Shown here piece by piece: positions 54,292 to 63,952 of a stretch of 64,000 nt of DNA. How positions within the stretch are numbered: the stretch's first letter is position 1; each line of letters opens with the position of its first letter. The stretch covers positions 248,001-312,000 of the forward strand of contig NZ_JAPYKK010000001.1 in assembly GCF_029623395.1 (NCBI RefSeq), read 5' to 3'. Under the pieces are notes generated by a model. It saw nothing but the letters and a program-made list of their open reading frames with translations, was not told where the DNA came from and did not search any database. A program made the translations under genes and the position numbers. This DNA is from Sphingomonas echinoides. GTDB taxonomy: Bacteria; Pseudomonadota; Alphaproteobacteria; Sphingomonadales; Sphingomonadaceae.

Positions 54292-57255
54292 TCAGAACTT
54301 GAAGTTGGCACCTGCCTTGATCGAGCGGCCGATGATGCCCGATGCGGCCCAGGCCGGGTTGTAGTTGTTGCCGCCGTACGTATTCGGGTCGAACGGTGCG
54401 TGCGCATCGAACAGGTTCTGGACGATCGCGTAGAAGGTGAACTTGTCGTTCACCTTGACGCTGCCGTTCAGGTCGACGCTGAGGAAGTGCTTGACCGTGC
54501 ACTGCAGCGCGCCACCGGTGACCCGCGACAGATCTCCGTTATACAGGTAGCTCGACGCGGGCGTTCTGCCTGCGGCACAGCTCCCCACGCCAGTATAATC
54601 CGCTGCGTAGCCCTTATACCCGCTAGTGAAGTAGGTCGTCGCCGTGAGCGAGTAGGCCCCTGCCTCAAGCGTGTTCTGCCAGTTGGCGCGCCAGCGCGGC
54701 GTGCCCGAGGCCGAGGTCGTGTTGTATGGCCCGAGCGTACCGAGATAGTCGTACACCCCGTTGATGCCGGTGTTGACCTTATACTCAAGGATCAGCGTCC
54801 CCTCGAGTGAGGAGGTCAGCTTGATGCCGCGGCCCAACGGAACACTTGCTGAAATCTGGCCGTCAATGCCCGACGTCTGCAACGACTGACCGTTGATGTA
54901 CGCTGCGTTGACGAACGCCGGGGTCGGAGTCAGGCCGGGATAGGCCGGATCGACCGGGTTCGGCGTAATCGTGACTCCGGCCGGCAACGCGCCGCCTGCA
55001 AGATAGGTGTTGGCGTAGGTCGAGTCCGCCGGGTTGTAGATCAGGTCCTTCTTGTGGATGTTGTAATAATCCACCGTCATGCTGAGCCAGCGCACCGGCT
55101 GGAACACCGCGCCGCCGGTGAAGCTGCGCGAGGTCTCCGGCTTCAGGTCGCGGTTGCCGACCGAGTTGAGGCCAAGGCTGTACGTGCCGACATAGGAGTT
55201 GCCGCCATGCGCGGCCTGCGTCGCTTCAGGTGGCGTGTAATTGACGAAACCGACGACATTGCCGCTGGTCTCGGGGATCGACGGGGCACGGAAGCCCTGC
55301 GAATAGGTCCCGCGGATCGCCAGCTGGCGGATCGGCGTGAACTTCGCGCCGACCTTGGGCGAGAAGCGGCCGAAACCGGTCGAATAATGATCATAGCGAC
55401 CCGACAGATTGACTTCGAGCTGCTTGAGCACCGGTGCGTTGAGCTCGAAGAAGCCCGACGTGACGAACCGGTGACCAACCGCCGAGAAGGCGTTGATGTC
55501 GAGGAACTGCGAACCCGGGTTCGGGGTCGGATCATAGATGTTCTCGTAGCGGAACTCGCCACCGACACCGAGGTTGAGCGGACCGCCCGGCAGGTCGAAC
55601 AGCGCGTGCGTCAGGATGCCCTGGACTTCCGCCGTCTCCGAATGCGCCTTGCTCTGCTGGTTGGGCGAGATGAGCGAGCGCACCGCCGCGCTGTTGGCAG
55701 TCGGGTCGATGAAGTTGTAGGTCCCGTTGTTGATCGCGCTGGTAAGGCCCGCGATGTTGATGTTGCCGGTGCGGTCCTGCGTCAGGTTGGTGCGCATGTA
55801 CGTGCCGTGCAGTGTATAAGCCCAGCTGTTGTCCCCGCCGAACTTGCCGTCGATCCCGCCAGCGATGCGGTAGGTGCTCGAAGTGTTCTTGAGCGTCGAG
55901 GCGATGTCGCCGAAGCGATAGAAGATCAGCGCGCCCTGCCCGGTTGCGGCATAAGGGTTCTGCGGGTTGAGCGTGCCGTTCGACAGGTTCGCCGGGAGCA
56001 CCAGACCGAACGTGTAGGCCGGGTTGTTCGACCGCAGCGAGCTCGGCGTGCGCTGCTGGAAGATGATGCTCTGGTAGAACGTACCGGTCAGATAGGCCTG
56101 TGCGTTCGCGCCAATGTTCGCGGTTAGATGTGCGGTGCCGCCAAAGCGGGTCTGGTCCGGGAGGATCTGGCTGTACTGGTTGACCTGATCCTGTTCGCAA
56201 TATTGCCCGTTGACGTTGCTGTGCGCGATGTTGGGCTGCGCGGCACCCGCGCAACCTCCCTGCTGCAGCACCTGATAGCGCCCGCCGACGATCGGCACGC
56301 CGCTCAGGATGTTGCCCGGGGTGTAGGTTGCCGGGCGCACGACCGCGGCGGTCGTGCTGCTCGAGGCAGACGTGCTCGGCGCGAGGAAATTAACGTTGCC
56401 GTTGGCACCGGTGAAGCCGCCGCCCGCGTCGATCGAGGACAGGTTCTTGGTGTTGTAGGGGAATTCGCGCTGGTTCGCGAACAGCGCGTTCTGGTGCTGA
56501 TATTCGCCGCTGACGTAAAAGTTGAAGCCCTGACTGGCGAGATCGCCGTAGCCCGCGGTCAGGCGCGCACGCTGCTGACCGGCATCGCCGCGCTCGGAAA
56601 TGCCGCCTTCGACGTTGCCGCTGACGCCCTTGATTTCCTTCTTGAGGATCACGTTGACCACGCCGCCGACCGCGTCGGCACCATAGGTCGACGACGCGCC
56701 GTCGCGCAGCGTCTCGATCCGCTCGACGATCGCACCCGGGATGGTGTTGAGATCGACGAAGCTGCGCTGGCCGTCATCGGCGAGAGGATAATAAGCGGGA
56801 CGCAGGCCGTCGAACAGGACGAGCGTCGAGTTGGTCGAAAGACCGCGGAGCGAAACGCCCTGCGCGCCGGATGCGAACGCGTTGCCGAAGCCCTGCGGGA
56901 TGCTGCCGCCATTGCCCGCCGAGATCGACTGGATCACGTCGGCGGTGGTCGTGAGACCGCGCGCGGCGATGTTCTCGGCGGTGATGACCGACACAGGCGA
57001 TGGCGTTTCGGTGTTGGTCCGACGGAAAAGTGTACCGGTAACGACGATGTCCTGACCCGTTTCGGCGTTCGCCTGCGCGTCCGCCGGAGCGGACTGCGTC
57101 TGGATCGCGGCCGCACCGGGGGTATTGGCGTCAGCGGGGGCGGTCGGCGCCGTCTGCGCGAGCGCGGGCGTTGCGCCAAGCGAAAGCAGAACGGCACACG
57201 TGGCAGCACCCGTCAGAAGTCGGGCCTTCGAAATTTCGAACGGATTTTTGGTCAC
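54292..57255 (-). CDS. TonB-dependent outer-membrane receptor
   Basis: A 987-residue receptor: signal peptide (about 1-33, ending ALAQ), a Gln/Ala/Pro-rich spacer, the DIVVTGT TonB-box-like region, a plug domain with TPSPVSVITAENIA and RGLSTNSTLVLFDGLR, then a beta-barrel ending in AGANFKF (C-terminal Phe). Imports ligands too large for porins using the TonB-ExbBD system. Start is the GTG at 57255 with AAGGA seven bases before; the frame is open further upstream. Likely linked to the hydroxylase/sulfotransferase genes that follow. Confidence 0.94.
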   Translation of the reverse strand: MTKNPFEISKARLLTGAATCAVLLSLGATPALAQTAPTAPADANTPGAAAIQTQSAPADAQANAETGQDIVVTGTLFRRTNTETPSPVSVITAENIAARGLTTTADVIQSISAGNGGSIPQGFGNAFASGAQGVSLRGLSTNSTLVLFDGLRPAYYPLADDGQRSFVDLNTIPGAIVERIETLRDGASSTYGADAVGGVVNVILKKEIKGVSGNVEGGISERGDAGQQRARLTAGYGDLASQGFNFYVSGEYQHQNALFANQREFPYNTKNLSSIDAGGGFTGANGNVNFLAPSTSASSSTTAAVVRPATYTPGNILSGVPIVGGRYQVLQQGGCAGAAQPNIAHSNVNGQYCEQDQVNQYSQILPDQTRFGGTAHLTANIGANAQAYLTGTFYQSIIFQQRTPSSLRSNNPAYTFGLVLPANLSNGTLNPQNPYAATGQGALIFYRFGDIASTLKNTSSTYRIAGGIDGKFGGDNSWAYTLHGTYMRTNLTQDRTGNINIAGLTSAINNGTYNFIDPTANSAAVRSLISPNQQSKAHSETAEVQGILTHALFDLPGGPLNLGVGGEFRYENIYDPTPNPGSQFLDINAFSAVGHRFVTSGFFELNAPVLKQLEVNLSGRYDHYSTGFGRFSPKVGAKFTPIRQLAIRGTYSQGFRAPSIPETSGNVVGFVNYTPPEATQAAHGGNSYVGTYSLGLNSVGNRDLKPETSRSFTGGAVFQPVRWLSMTVDYYNIHKKDLIYNPADSTYANTYLAGGALPAGVTITPNPVDPAYPGLTPTPAFVNAAYINGQSLQTSGIDGQISASVPLGRGIKLTSSLEGTLILEYKVNTGINGVYDYLGTLGPYNTTSASGTPRWRANWQNTLEAGAYSLTATTYFTSGYKGYAADYTGVGSCAAGRTPASSYLYNGDLSRVTGGALQCTVKHFLSVDLNGSVKVNDKFTFYAIVQNLFDAHAPFDPNTYGGNNYNPAWAASGIIGRSIKAGANFKF

Positions 57256-57577
57256 ACATACATCCTTGCGAACGCAACCGCGGCGCGAAAACGCGGCGCT
57301 GTGGCGTAGTTGGCAAGTCCCGTAACCGATGCATACAGATGCTCGGCCCCCCGAGACATGTCGACTGATTGGCGTCGCGCCGGACTTGTGTAAAGCCGCC
57401 AAAACGCCGCGCAGGACACTTCAGCAATAGACTGTAACTGCATTGCAACATTACAGCCGCAACGGACTTATTTGTCGTGGTTGCAAAGGTTTCGCGAAAT
57501 TCTTGAAGGGAATGGCCCCGCCGTGAGCGGCCGGCACCCGACCATATCGGCGGCAGTGCCTAGGCCTCTCAGCCCCG
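57256..57577. other. Upstream region of the TonB receptor gene
   Basis: A 322-base stretch with no gene, lying between the receptor start and the dioxygenase stop on the same strand. A TTGCAA box and AT-rich stretches around 57410-57465 may hold the receptor promoter, but no convincing -10 partner was found. No terminator was found for the dioxygenase gene, so read-through into the receptor is possible. Confidence 0.4.
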
Positions 57578-58552
57578 TTATGGGCGTCCCGGATGGTCGG
57601 GCCGCAGCGGTGGTTCAAAATCGATCCTCCGCCAGATCGCGTCGGCAGGCTCTTCCGGATCGGGGATCGCGCAAGCGAGATATCCGAAATACGTCAGGAT
57701 CACCCGCTCCGCAGTATCGACGATTGCGGTCCTGCCGTGCAGGAAGCGCGTGTTGTCGAGCATCAGCAGGTCACCCGGATCCCATTCGATCTCGGCACTG
57801 AGATGATCGCCGGTGGCCTTGATTGCCTGCAACCATTCGTCAGGAACAGGATACCCGTCATCCAGCACGGGGTGATCGTTGCGGCCATGATTGAAGCGCG
57901 AGAAAAGCAGGAAATTGCCGAACGCCGGCGCATCGGTGAACATCGGTTTGTGGAATGCCGGGCGGCTGAACACGCGCAAAATCCCCCGGTCGGGATACCG
58001 CCGGAAGTAATAGGGGCATTCGGGCGGTGGCGCGGCGAGTTGCGCATCGGTCGGCGTAGCGGTGCCAAGCCAATATTCCAGCAGCGCAGGCCAAGTCGGC
58101 TTGATGTACAGCAGACGTCGGTCTGCAAGCTTACTGCGCACGGCCCCCGGCATTTCCCGGACCAGGGCAACCCCGTCGCAGATGGTCGTGCGCCCGCCCG
58201 ATCGTGGCGCGACCAGACAGCCGAAGAAGGCCACATCCGGCTTCCACGGTTCGCGGGAGAGTTCGGGATGCAAGGCAAAGGCGCCGTTTCCCGCATCCAC
58301 CGTGAATACGTTGGCCGCGGCATCGACTGGCTCGCGTCCGGGGCTTTCGTTGACGACCGCCGTCGAACAGAATTGCCGAGCGAATGCCCCGAAATGCGCA
58401 ACGTCGATCCCGAAACCGCGGAACAGCACCGCGCCATGCACCTTGTAGAGGTCCAGGATCAGCGCGGGGTCGAGCGCCATAATCGACTCTTCGTTCGCCG
58501 CTTCGATGACGACATGCGGCTGGTGCAGAACAGGCAGGTGAATCTTGGCCAT
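57578..58552 (-). CDS. TauD/TfdA-family Fe(II)/2-oxoglutarate dioxygenase
   Basis: A 324-residue cytosolic enzyme. Iron ligands appear as H95-P-E97 (an HxE rather than HxD form) and H272 in RFLHGRTA, with the 2-oxoglutarate-binding R283. The RGFGIDVAHF segment at 45-54 is typical of the TauD superfamily. Members hydroxylate small substrates or peptides, sometimes removing sulfonate. The ATG at 58552 faces the next gene's ATG with only 21 bases between. Confidence 0.88.
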   Translation of the reverse strand: MAKIHLPVLHQPHVVIEAANEESIMALDPALILDLYKVHGAVLFRGFGIDVAHFGAFARQFCSTAVVNESPGREPVDAAANVFTVDAGNGAFALHPELSREPWKPDVAFFGCLVAPRSGGRTTICDGVALVREMPGAVRSKLADRRLLYIKPTWPALLEYWLGTATPTDAQLAAPPPECPYYFRRYPDRGILRVFSRPAFHKPMFTDAPAFGNFLLFSRFNHGRNDHPVLDDGYPVPDEWLQAIKATGDHLSAEIEWDPGDLLMLDNTRFLHGRTAIVDTAERVILTYFGYLACAIPDPEEPADAIWRRIDFEPPLRPDHPGRP

Positions 58553-58573
58553 AGCGGCACGGGGATAGCCGCC

Positions 58574-59569
58574 ATGCGCGGCGCACGCTATAGGGGAAGC
58601 GTGGCCTTGACCTTCGACGATCTCTTCACCTCGCCCGATCATTACCTTCAGTCGTTCGAGGCAGACCATGCTACGTTCGTCCCGATGGACCGCGCGGCCT
58701 ATCATCGATCGATCTTCCTCGATCGCCGGATCTCCCCGGCGCACGAAGAACGGCTCGCGATCCCGGTCGACGCGCTGGTTCCGCGCATCCCGCCCGCGCA
58801 ACCCACCTCGTGGATTTTCCACATGGCGCATTGCGGATCCACCTTGCTCGCCCGCGCGCTCGATGACTCTGGGGCGGGTCTTGTCCTGCGGGAGCCGCTT
58901 GCGCTGCGGCAATCGGCAATCCGGCGGGATGGTGCGCTGCTTCGGCTATCGCTCGCGATGGCGTCGAAACGGTATCGGCCCGACGCGCCAACGCTGGTGA
59001 AGGCGAACGTGCCCGTCAATTTCCTCCTGCCCGACATCGCCGCCGCCGACACAACGGCGCGCGCCATCCTGCTCTACCTGCCGTTGCGCCCCTATCTCCT
59101 CGCGATCCTGCGCAACGAAGACCATCGCGTCTGGCTGCGGAACGTGACCACACAGCTCGCCCCCTATCTCGGCGACTGGTCGGCCTATGGCGATGCCCAG
59201 CGCGCTGCCGCCCTGTGGGTCGCCCAGGCCACGGCATTTGCCGAGACCCTCGCCGCGCTCCCCAACGCGCGCACGCTCAACGCCGAAGTATTTTTTGCCG
59301 ACCCCGTCCCGGTGTTGACCGCCGCCGCCGTGCATCTGGGCTTGCCCAACGACCGCGCAGCGCTTGAAAGGGCCGTCGCAGGCCCGTTGTTCTCGACCTA
59401 TTCGAAAAATCCGGGGGTGGCGTTCGACAATACCGCCCGTCTCGCACGTGAAGCCGCGGTGGCTGCCGCGATCGCGCCGGACCTCGCGATCGCGGAGGAT
59501 TGGGCGGCACGCCACCCCGCCCGCGCCGCGCTGGACGCGGCCCTCGCCAACGCGGCACTCAGTCGCTGA
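58574..59569 (+). CDS. Sulfotransferase-like protein
   Basis: A 331-residue protein with a PAPS-binding-loop-like segment FHMAHCGSTLLARALD at 82-97 and RAILLYLPLRPYLLAIL further on, resembling the 3'-phosphate-binding zone of the bacterial sulfotransferase superfamily. The exact loop differs from the classic PRSGTTL (Cys-Gly-Ser-Thr), so activity is not certain. A GTG at 58601 is an alternative start. Its stop overlaps the next minus-strand gene by 11 bases. Confidence 0.75.
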   Translation: MRGARYRGSVALTFDDLFTSPDHYLQSFEADHATFVPMDRAAYHRSIFLDRRISPAHEERLAIPVDALVPRIPPAQPTSWIFHMAHCGSTLLARALDDSGAGLVLREPLALRQSAIRRDGALLRLSLAMASKRYRPDAPTLVKANVPVNFLLPDIAAADTTARAILLYLPLRPYLLAILRNEDHRVWLRNVTTQLAPYLGDWSAYGDAQRAAALWVAQATAFAETLAALPNARTLNAEVFFADPVPVLTAAAVHLGLPNDRAALERAVAGPLFSTYSKNPGVAFDNTARLAREAAVAAAIAPDLAIAEDWAARHPARAALDAALANAALSR

Positions 59570-60851
59570 TCTGAATGACCGACTGCTGCGCATGGTCGGT
59601 TTCGCCAGCCACCGCATAGAAGCGTCGCAGCAATCCCCGCTCGTCCTCGGTAATATACGGATTCCAGACGTCGAAGATCAGGATCGCGCGCATCTGCTCC
59701 GACCGATTCCACGCTTCATGCTCGATCGTGTCGTCGAACACCCAGGCTTCCCCTTCCCGCCAATCCCGGGTCTCCCCCCCGACGCGGAAGCTGCAACCCG
59801 TCGGCACGATCAACGGCAGATGGACGATCGCGCGCACATTGCTGACACCGGTATGCGCCGGCAGATGCGCACCCGGCTGCAGGATCGAAAAGAAGACGGT
59901 GGGGGTTCGCTGCGGCAGGTCCGACAACGGAAGCCCCTCGATCGCGGCAGCGGTCTGCGGCGCGCGCGCGCAGACGGCATCGTCCCGCCGCCCGTCCTTC
60001 CACAGATGCAGCGCGCCCCATTGCAGCGAATGGTCGAGCGCCGACCATTTGTTCAGCGGAGTGCCGGGCGCCATCGCGACGTAGGGACGCACGAGTGCCG
60101 CATCCTCCGCCAGGATCGCGGTGAGCTCGTCGCGGATCACCTCGGTCTTGGCTTCGATTTCGGCGAGCCAGGGGAAGTGCTGCCGTGGGAAGAACTCGTC
60201 CGCCGGTAAAAACGGAAAGTGCATTCCGGCACAGTTGTTGGTGTAGATCGTGCGGCGCCCGAGCGCGTGATCAATGCACGCATCCACGCGTCGGCGGTCG
60301 ACTGCCGCCAGAGCCCCCCGCTCGGCCGTGAGACCGGTGTCGATCGTACGGGCAAAGGACTCGCGCTGACGCAGGACATAGTTGCGCGCATGATCGAGCA
60401 TCGCGACAAGCCCGTCGTTCGGTTCGTCGATCCCCGCCGCGATCGCGAGCACGCCGCCCCAACGCTCGGCCGCACGCACCGAGTCCCCTTGCCGCTCGTG
60501 CAGCTCCGCCATCCGGACCAGCGCCATGAAATACCGCTGGTCGATCGCAAGCGCGCCGTTCAGCGCGGCCTCTTCGCCGGCATTGTCGCCACGTTCGCGG
60601 TGCGCGCGCGCAAGGTTCATCCACAGTTCGGGGGCAGTCGGATCCGCCGCGATTGCACGCTGGAGCAGCCCGATCGCCGCATCGTGCGCGCCGGACTCCA
60701 AAGCGTTCAACCCAAGCGCATTGAGCGCCTTCGGATGTTCGCCACCCTGCGCGAGCACGTCTTGAAACAATTGGACCGCGGCGGCGGTCCGCCCCGCGCG
60801 ACGTTCCTGAACGGCTGCGTCGAGCAGCCGCTGTATCCGGGCATCATCCAT
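59559..60851 (-). CDS. TPR-containing aspartyl/asparaginyl beta-hydroxylase
   Basis: A 430-residue protein. TPR-type helices fill about 1-150 (AVQERRAGRTAAAVQLFQDVL, LGLNALESGAHDAAIGLLQR). The C-terminal half is an AspH-type Fe/2OG hydroxylase with H in PAHTGVSNVRA and H in TIEHEAWN as iron ligands and RAIVHLPLIVPTG between. AspH-like enzymes hydroxylate Asp/Asn in proteins or peptides. The ATG at 60851 is chosen because it opens the first TPR. Confidence 0.88.
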   Translation of the reverse strand: MDDARIQRLLDAAVQERRAGRTAAAVQLFQDVLAQGGEHPKALNALGLNALESGAHDAAIGLLQRAIAADPTAPELWMNLARAHRERGDNAGEEAALNGALAIDQRYFMALVRMAELHERQGDSVRAAERWGGVLAIAAGIDEPNDGLVAMLDHARNYVLRQRESFARTIDTGLTAERGALAAVDRRRVDACIDHALGRRTIYTNNCAGMHFPFLPADEFFPRQHFPWLAEIEAKTEVIRDELTAILAEDAALVRPYVAMAPGTPLNKWSALDHSLQWGALHLWKDGRRDDAVCARAPQTAAAIEGLPLSDLPQRTPTVFFSILQPGAHLPAHTGVSNVRAIVHLPLIVPTGCSFRVGGETRDWREGEAWVFDDTIEHEAWNRSEQMRAILIFDVWNPYITEDERGLLRRFYAVAGETDHAQQSVIQISD

Positions 60852-60913
60852 GCCCCTGCATATCGGTGCGGCAGCGACTAGACAATGCGAGGCAGGATGC
60901 ACAAACAGCAGCG

Positions 60914-61975
60914 ATGACACAGGCTAACTTGTCAGGCGGACCGCAGAGCCGCCCCCCTTCGGTCGAGGCGGTGGCGCGCGATGCGACGTGGTTGGCGCAT
61001 CGCTACGATCCGGAGCATGACGCGGTCCATTTTCTACCCGTGTCCCGGGCAATCCATGCGCAGGCGACCTTTGCCACGGACGAGCATCTGCCTGCTGGCC
61101 TCGATCCGCTGGTCGTACGGCGACAGGATGCGATCGCCGCCGCGCCACCCCGCGCGCCGCTGCACTTTCTGTTCCACTCCGCCTTCTGCTGCTCGACGCT
61201 GCTCGCGCGCGCGTTCGATCGTCCGGGATGGGGAATGGGATTGAAGGAGCCCGTCATCCTGAACGATCTGATCGGCTGGCGCCGCCGCGGCGGCCAGGGA
61301 TCCGATATGGCCGAGGTGCTCGATGACGTGCTCACGCTGCTCGCGCGTCCGTTCGGGCCGGGTGAGATGGTGTGCGTCAAGGCGTCGACCGCAGTGAATG
61401 CGCTGGCGCCGGCGATGCTGACCTTACGGGAAGAGTCCTGCGCGGTGCTGCTCTACGCCCCGCTGCGCACCTATCTCGGCTCGATCGCGCGCAAGGGGTT
61501 GGACGGACGGCTATGGGTGCGGACATTGCTGACCGGGATGCTTGACGACAAGCTCGTCCAGCTCGGCTTCGGTCCACGCGACTACCTTGGGCAGACCGAT
61601 CTTCAGGTCGCCGCAATTGGCTGGCTTGCCAACCAACAGCTGTTCGCACGCCTTGTCGATCAATTCGGGCCGGAGCGCGTCCGGACGCTCGATAGTGCCA
61701 CGTTGATGCGCGATCCAGCGGGCGCGGTCGCAGCATTTGCGGCGCTTACCGCTCGCCCTCTAAGCGCAGCGGATGTCGCCGAAATCGCTGCAGGACCGGC
61801 ATTTCGGACCCATTCCAAGTCGGGCACGCCCTTCGACGCGCGCGACCGGACCACAGAAATCGCGCATGGCGACCAGCTCCATGCGGATGAGATCGACAAG
61901 GTCGCACACTGGGCGGAAAAGGTCGCCGCGTCCGCAGGGATCGCGCTGGACGGGCCGTCTCCGCTTGTCGCCTAG
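60914..61975 (+). CDS. Sulfotransferase-like protein, paralogue
   Basis: A 353-residue relative of the protein at 58574. The loop region FLFHSAFCCSTLLARAFD (85-102) corresponds to FHMAHCGSTLLARALD there, and LLYAPLRTYLGSIARKG matches LLYLPLRPYLLAILRNE. Shared features across the two suggest one subfamily of the sulfotransferase fold. ATG at 60914 lies 62 bases from the divergent hydroxylase start; Shine-Dalgarno is weak. Confidence 0.72.
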   Translation: MTQANLSGGPQSRPPSVEAVARDATWLAHRYDPEHDAVHFLPVSRAIHAQATFATDEHLPAGLDPLVVRRQDAIAAAPPRAPLHFLFHSAFCCSTLLARAFDRPGWGMGLKEPVILNDLIGWRRRGGQGSDMAEVLDDVLTLLARPFGPGEMVCVKASTAVNALAPAMLTLREESCAVLLYAPLRTYLGSIARKGLDGRLWVRTLLTGMLDDKLVQLGFGPRDYLGQTDLQVAAIGWLANQQLFARLVDQFGPERVRTLDSATLMRDPAGAVAAFAALTARPLSAADVAEIAAGPAFRTHSKSGTPFDARDRTTEIAHGDQLHADEIDKVAHWAEKVAASAGIALDGPSPLVA

Positions 61976-61979
61976 CGGG

Positions 61980-62231
61980 TCAGCAGGGGCCCCCATTGCC
62001 GGAATTGCGGCAAGAATCGCTCCCGGGACCGGTGGCGCGCAGCGCTTCCCGCTCGATATCCCACTCACGGCGTGTCTTGCACGACTTGTAGGAACTGACG
62101 AGCGACCCGGTTACAGCGAAACGTCTACAGATTACTTTCTCAGGATCGTTTGCAGATTTCGTGGCAGTCGTTGGCGATGGTGTTGACTGAGGCTCTACGC
62201 CGAAGAGAGACACTAAAAGCAGGATCAACAT
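61980..62231 (-). CDS. Small Cys-containing exported protein
   Basis: An 83-residue protein: a short hydrophobic signal (MLILLLVSLFG), a Thr/Ser/Pro spacer, then KVICRRFAVTGSLVSSYKSC and KTRREWDIE, with a Cys-rich C-terminus (C..C within SCRNSGNGGPC). The VICRR-TGS-K-C-T-EW arrangement recurs in small sphingomonad proteins, as far as I recall; function unknown. Shine-Dalgarno GAGG five bases before the ATG. Longer upstream starts would destroy the signal peptide. Confidence 0.65.
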   Translation of the reverse strand: MLILLLVSLFGVEPQSTPSPTTATKSANDPEKVICRRFAVTGSLVSSYKSCKTRREWDIEREALRATGPGSDSCRNSGNGGPC

Positions 62232-62296
62232 AAGAACCTCACCAGTGACGGGATATGGCGGTCTGCCAATTCGATGATAAGGATTGAAGAACGACA

Positions 62297-63952
62297 ATGT
62301 CAAACCGACCGATCAAGGGGCATCGTTCGCGCGGATCCGGTGCCGACGCTACCGATCGCGCAAAGATCGAACAGGCGCTCTCCATTGGCGACATCGAGCG
62401 GGCGGCCGTCCTTGCCGAGCGCGCCGTCGCGCTGAACCGGATCGATCCGCTAATTCTCAATCTTGCGGCATGGCGCAAGGAAGAGGCGGGGGATTATGGC
62501 GCCGCGCATGCGCTGCTGCAGCGCGCGCTGGCGATCAGCCCGGGGGACGTGGCGATCCTCGGATCGATTGGCGCCGTCCTGCGGAAGCAAGGGTTTCTGG
62601 ACGAAGCGCTTGCGGTGCTCGACACCGTCGTCGCAGCCGAGCCGCGCCATGCCGCCGCCTGGCTGGAACGCGGTTATGTGCTCGACGCACAGCGCGCCGA
62701 CGAAGCCGCGGCGGCGAGCTACGAACGCGCCATCGCGCTTGATCCGACGCTGTCCCCAGCGCTCGGGAAGCTCGGCGATAGCGCCGCGCGGCGTGGCGAT
62801 ACCGTTGCAGCGGAGACCTATGCGCGCCGCGCGCTCGCCCTCAACCCGCACGAACCCTCTGCCAGTTTCGCCCTCGCCTTGCTGGCGGTCGAAGCGCGGG
62901 ACGGCGCGCGCGCCGAGGCCGTGCTGCGCCCGCTCCTCGCAACGCGCCTGGCGCCGGAAGATCGGATCCGCTCGCTCACTTTGCTCGGCGACGCCCTGGA
63001 CCGGCTGGACCGCCCGCCCGAGGCGTTCGCCTGTTACCAGGCCGCACAGGCCACGTTCCGCGATGCGCATCGCGCCTTGCTTGCCCCGCAACCCGGCCGA
63101 CCGTCGCACCGCGCGTTCATCGAGCGGATCACCGCGCAGGTCGTCGCGACCGGCCACGTCGCGACACGCCCGGCGGTCGCGCCAATCCCCGCAGCGGCGG
63201 CAACGCATGTGTTCCTGCTCGGCTATCCCCGTTCGGGAACGACGCTGATCGAGAACATTCTCGCCAGCGCGCCCGATGTCGTCGCGCTGGAAGAACGCGA
63301 CACGCTGGTCGATCTCGATGCTCGCTTGTTGGCCAACGACGGGACCATGCCGGCAATCGATACGCTCGATCCCGCGATCCTCCACGAGCTGCGGATGGCG
63401 TATTGGGATCGCGTCGCGAACCTTGCCGGTCCGGTTGCGGGCAAGGTGCTGGTCGACATGAATCCGTTCAACGGGATCAAGCTGCCGATCCTCGCGCAGG
63501 TCTTTCCGGACGCGCGCTTCGTCGTGATGCGCCGGGATCCGCGCGACGTCGTGCTGAGCTGTTTCCGCGTGAATTTCACGCCTGGCGCAGGGGCCTGGGC
63601 CTTCAGCGAGCTCGAGGAGACCGCCCGGCATTACGACGCCTTGATGCGGCTGATCGATCTGGCGCTGGAACGCCTGCCGATCGCGTTCCATGAAGTGCGG
63701 TACGATCAGCTCGTTGCGACCTTCACGACGACCGTGCGCGCACTCGCCGATTTTGTCGGGATGGCGTGGACCGACGATTTCGAGACGTTCGCCCGCACCG
63801 CAAAGGCTCGCGGCGTCCGCACCGCGAGCGAGACGCAAGTCCGCAAGGGACTGTACAATGGCGGCGGACAATGGCGGCGCTATGCCGACCAGCTTGCACC
63901 GGTCCTTCCAATCCTGGCCCCGTGGGTCGCGCGGTTCGGCAGCGACGGTTAG
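62297..63952 (+). CDS. TPR-sulfotransferase fusion protein
   Basis: A 551-residue cytosolic protein. About 270 residues of TPR-like repeats (e.g. AAVLAERAVALNRIDPLILN, AASYERAIALDPTLSPALGK) lead into a bacterial sulfotransferase domain with the classic PRSGTTL loop (311-317) and VMRRDPRDVVLSCF as the 3'-phosphate motif. TPR-sulfotransferases add sulfate from PAPS to peptide or glycan acceptors. It closes the strand-alternating cluster; the DNA after it (63953-64000) ends in an A-rich run before GGGCGG, possibly the start of a terminator. Confidence 0.9.
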   Translation: MSNRPIKGHRSRGSGADATDRAKIEQALSIGDIERAAVLAERAVALNRIDPLILNLAAWRKEEAGDYGAAHALLQRALAISPGDVAILGSIGAVLRKQGFLDEALAVLDTVVAAEPRHAAAWLERGYVLDAQRADEAAAASYERAIALDPTLSPALGKLGDSAARRGDTVAAETYARRALALNPHEPSASFALALLAVEARDGARAEAVLRPLLATRLAPEDRIRSLTLLGDALDRLDRPPEAFACYQAAQATFRDAHRALLAPQPGRPSHRAFIERITAQVVATGHVATRPAVAPIPAAAATHVFLLGYPRSGTTLIENILASAPDVVALEERDTLVDLDARLLANDGTMPAIDTLDPAILHELRMAYWDRVANLAGPVAGKVLVDMNPFNGIKLPILAQVFPDARFVVMRRDPRDVVLSCFRVNFTPGAGAWAFSELEETARHYDALMRLIDLALERLPIAFHEVRYDQLVATFTTTVRALADFVGMAWTDDFETFARTAKARGVRTASETQVRKGLYNGGGQWRRYADQLAPVLPILAPWVARFGSDG

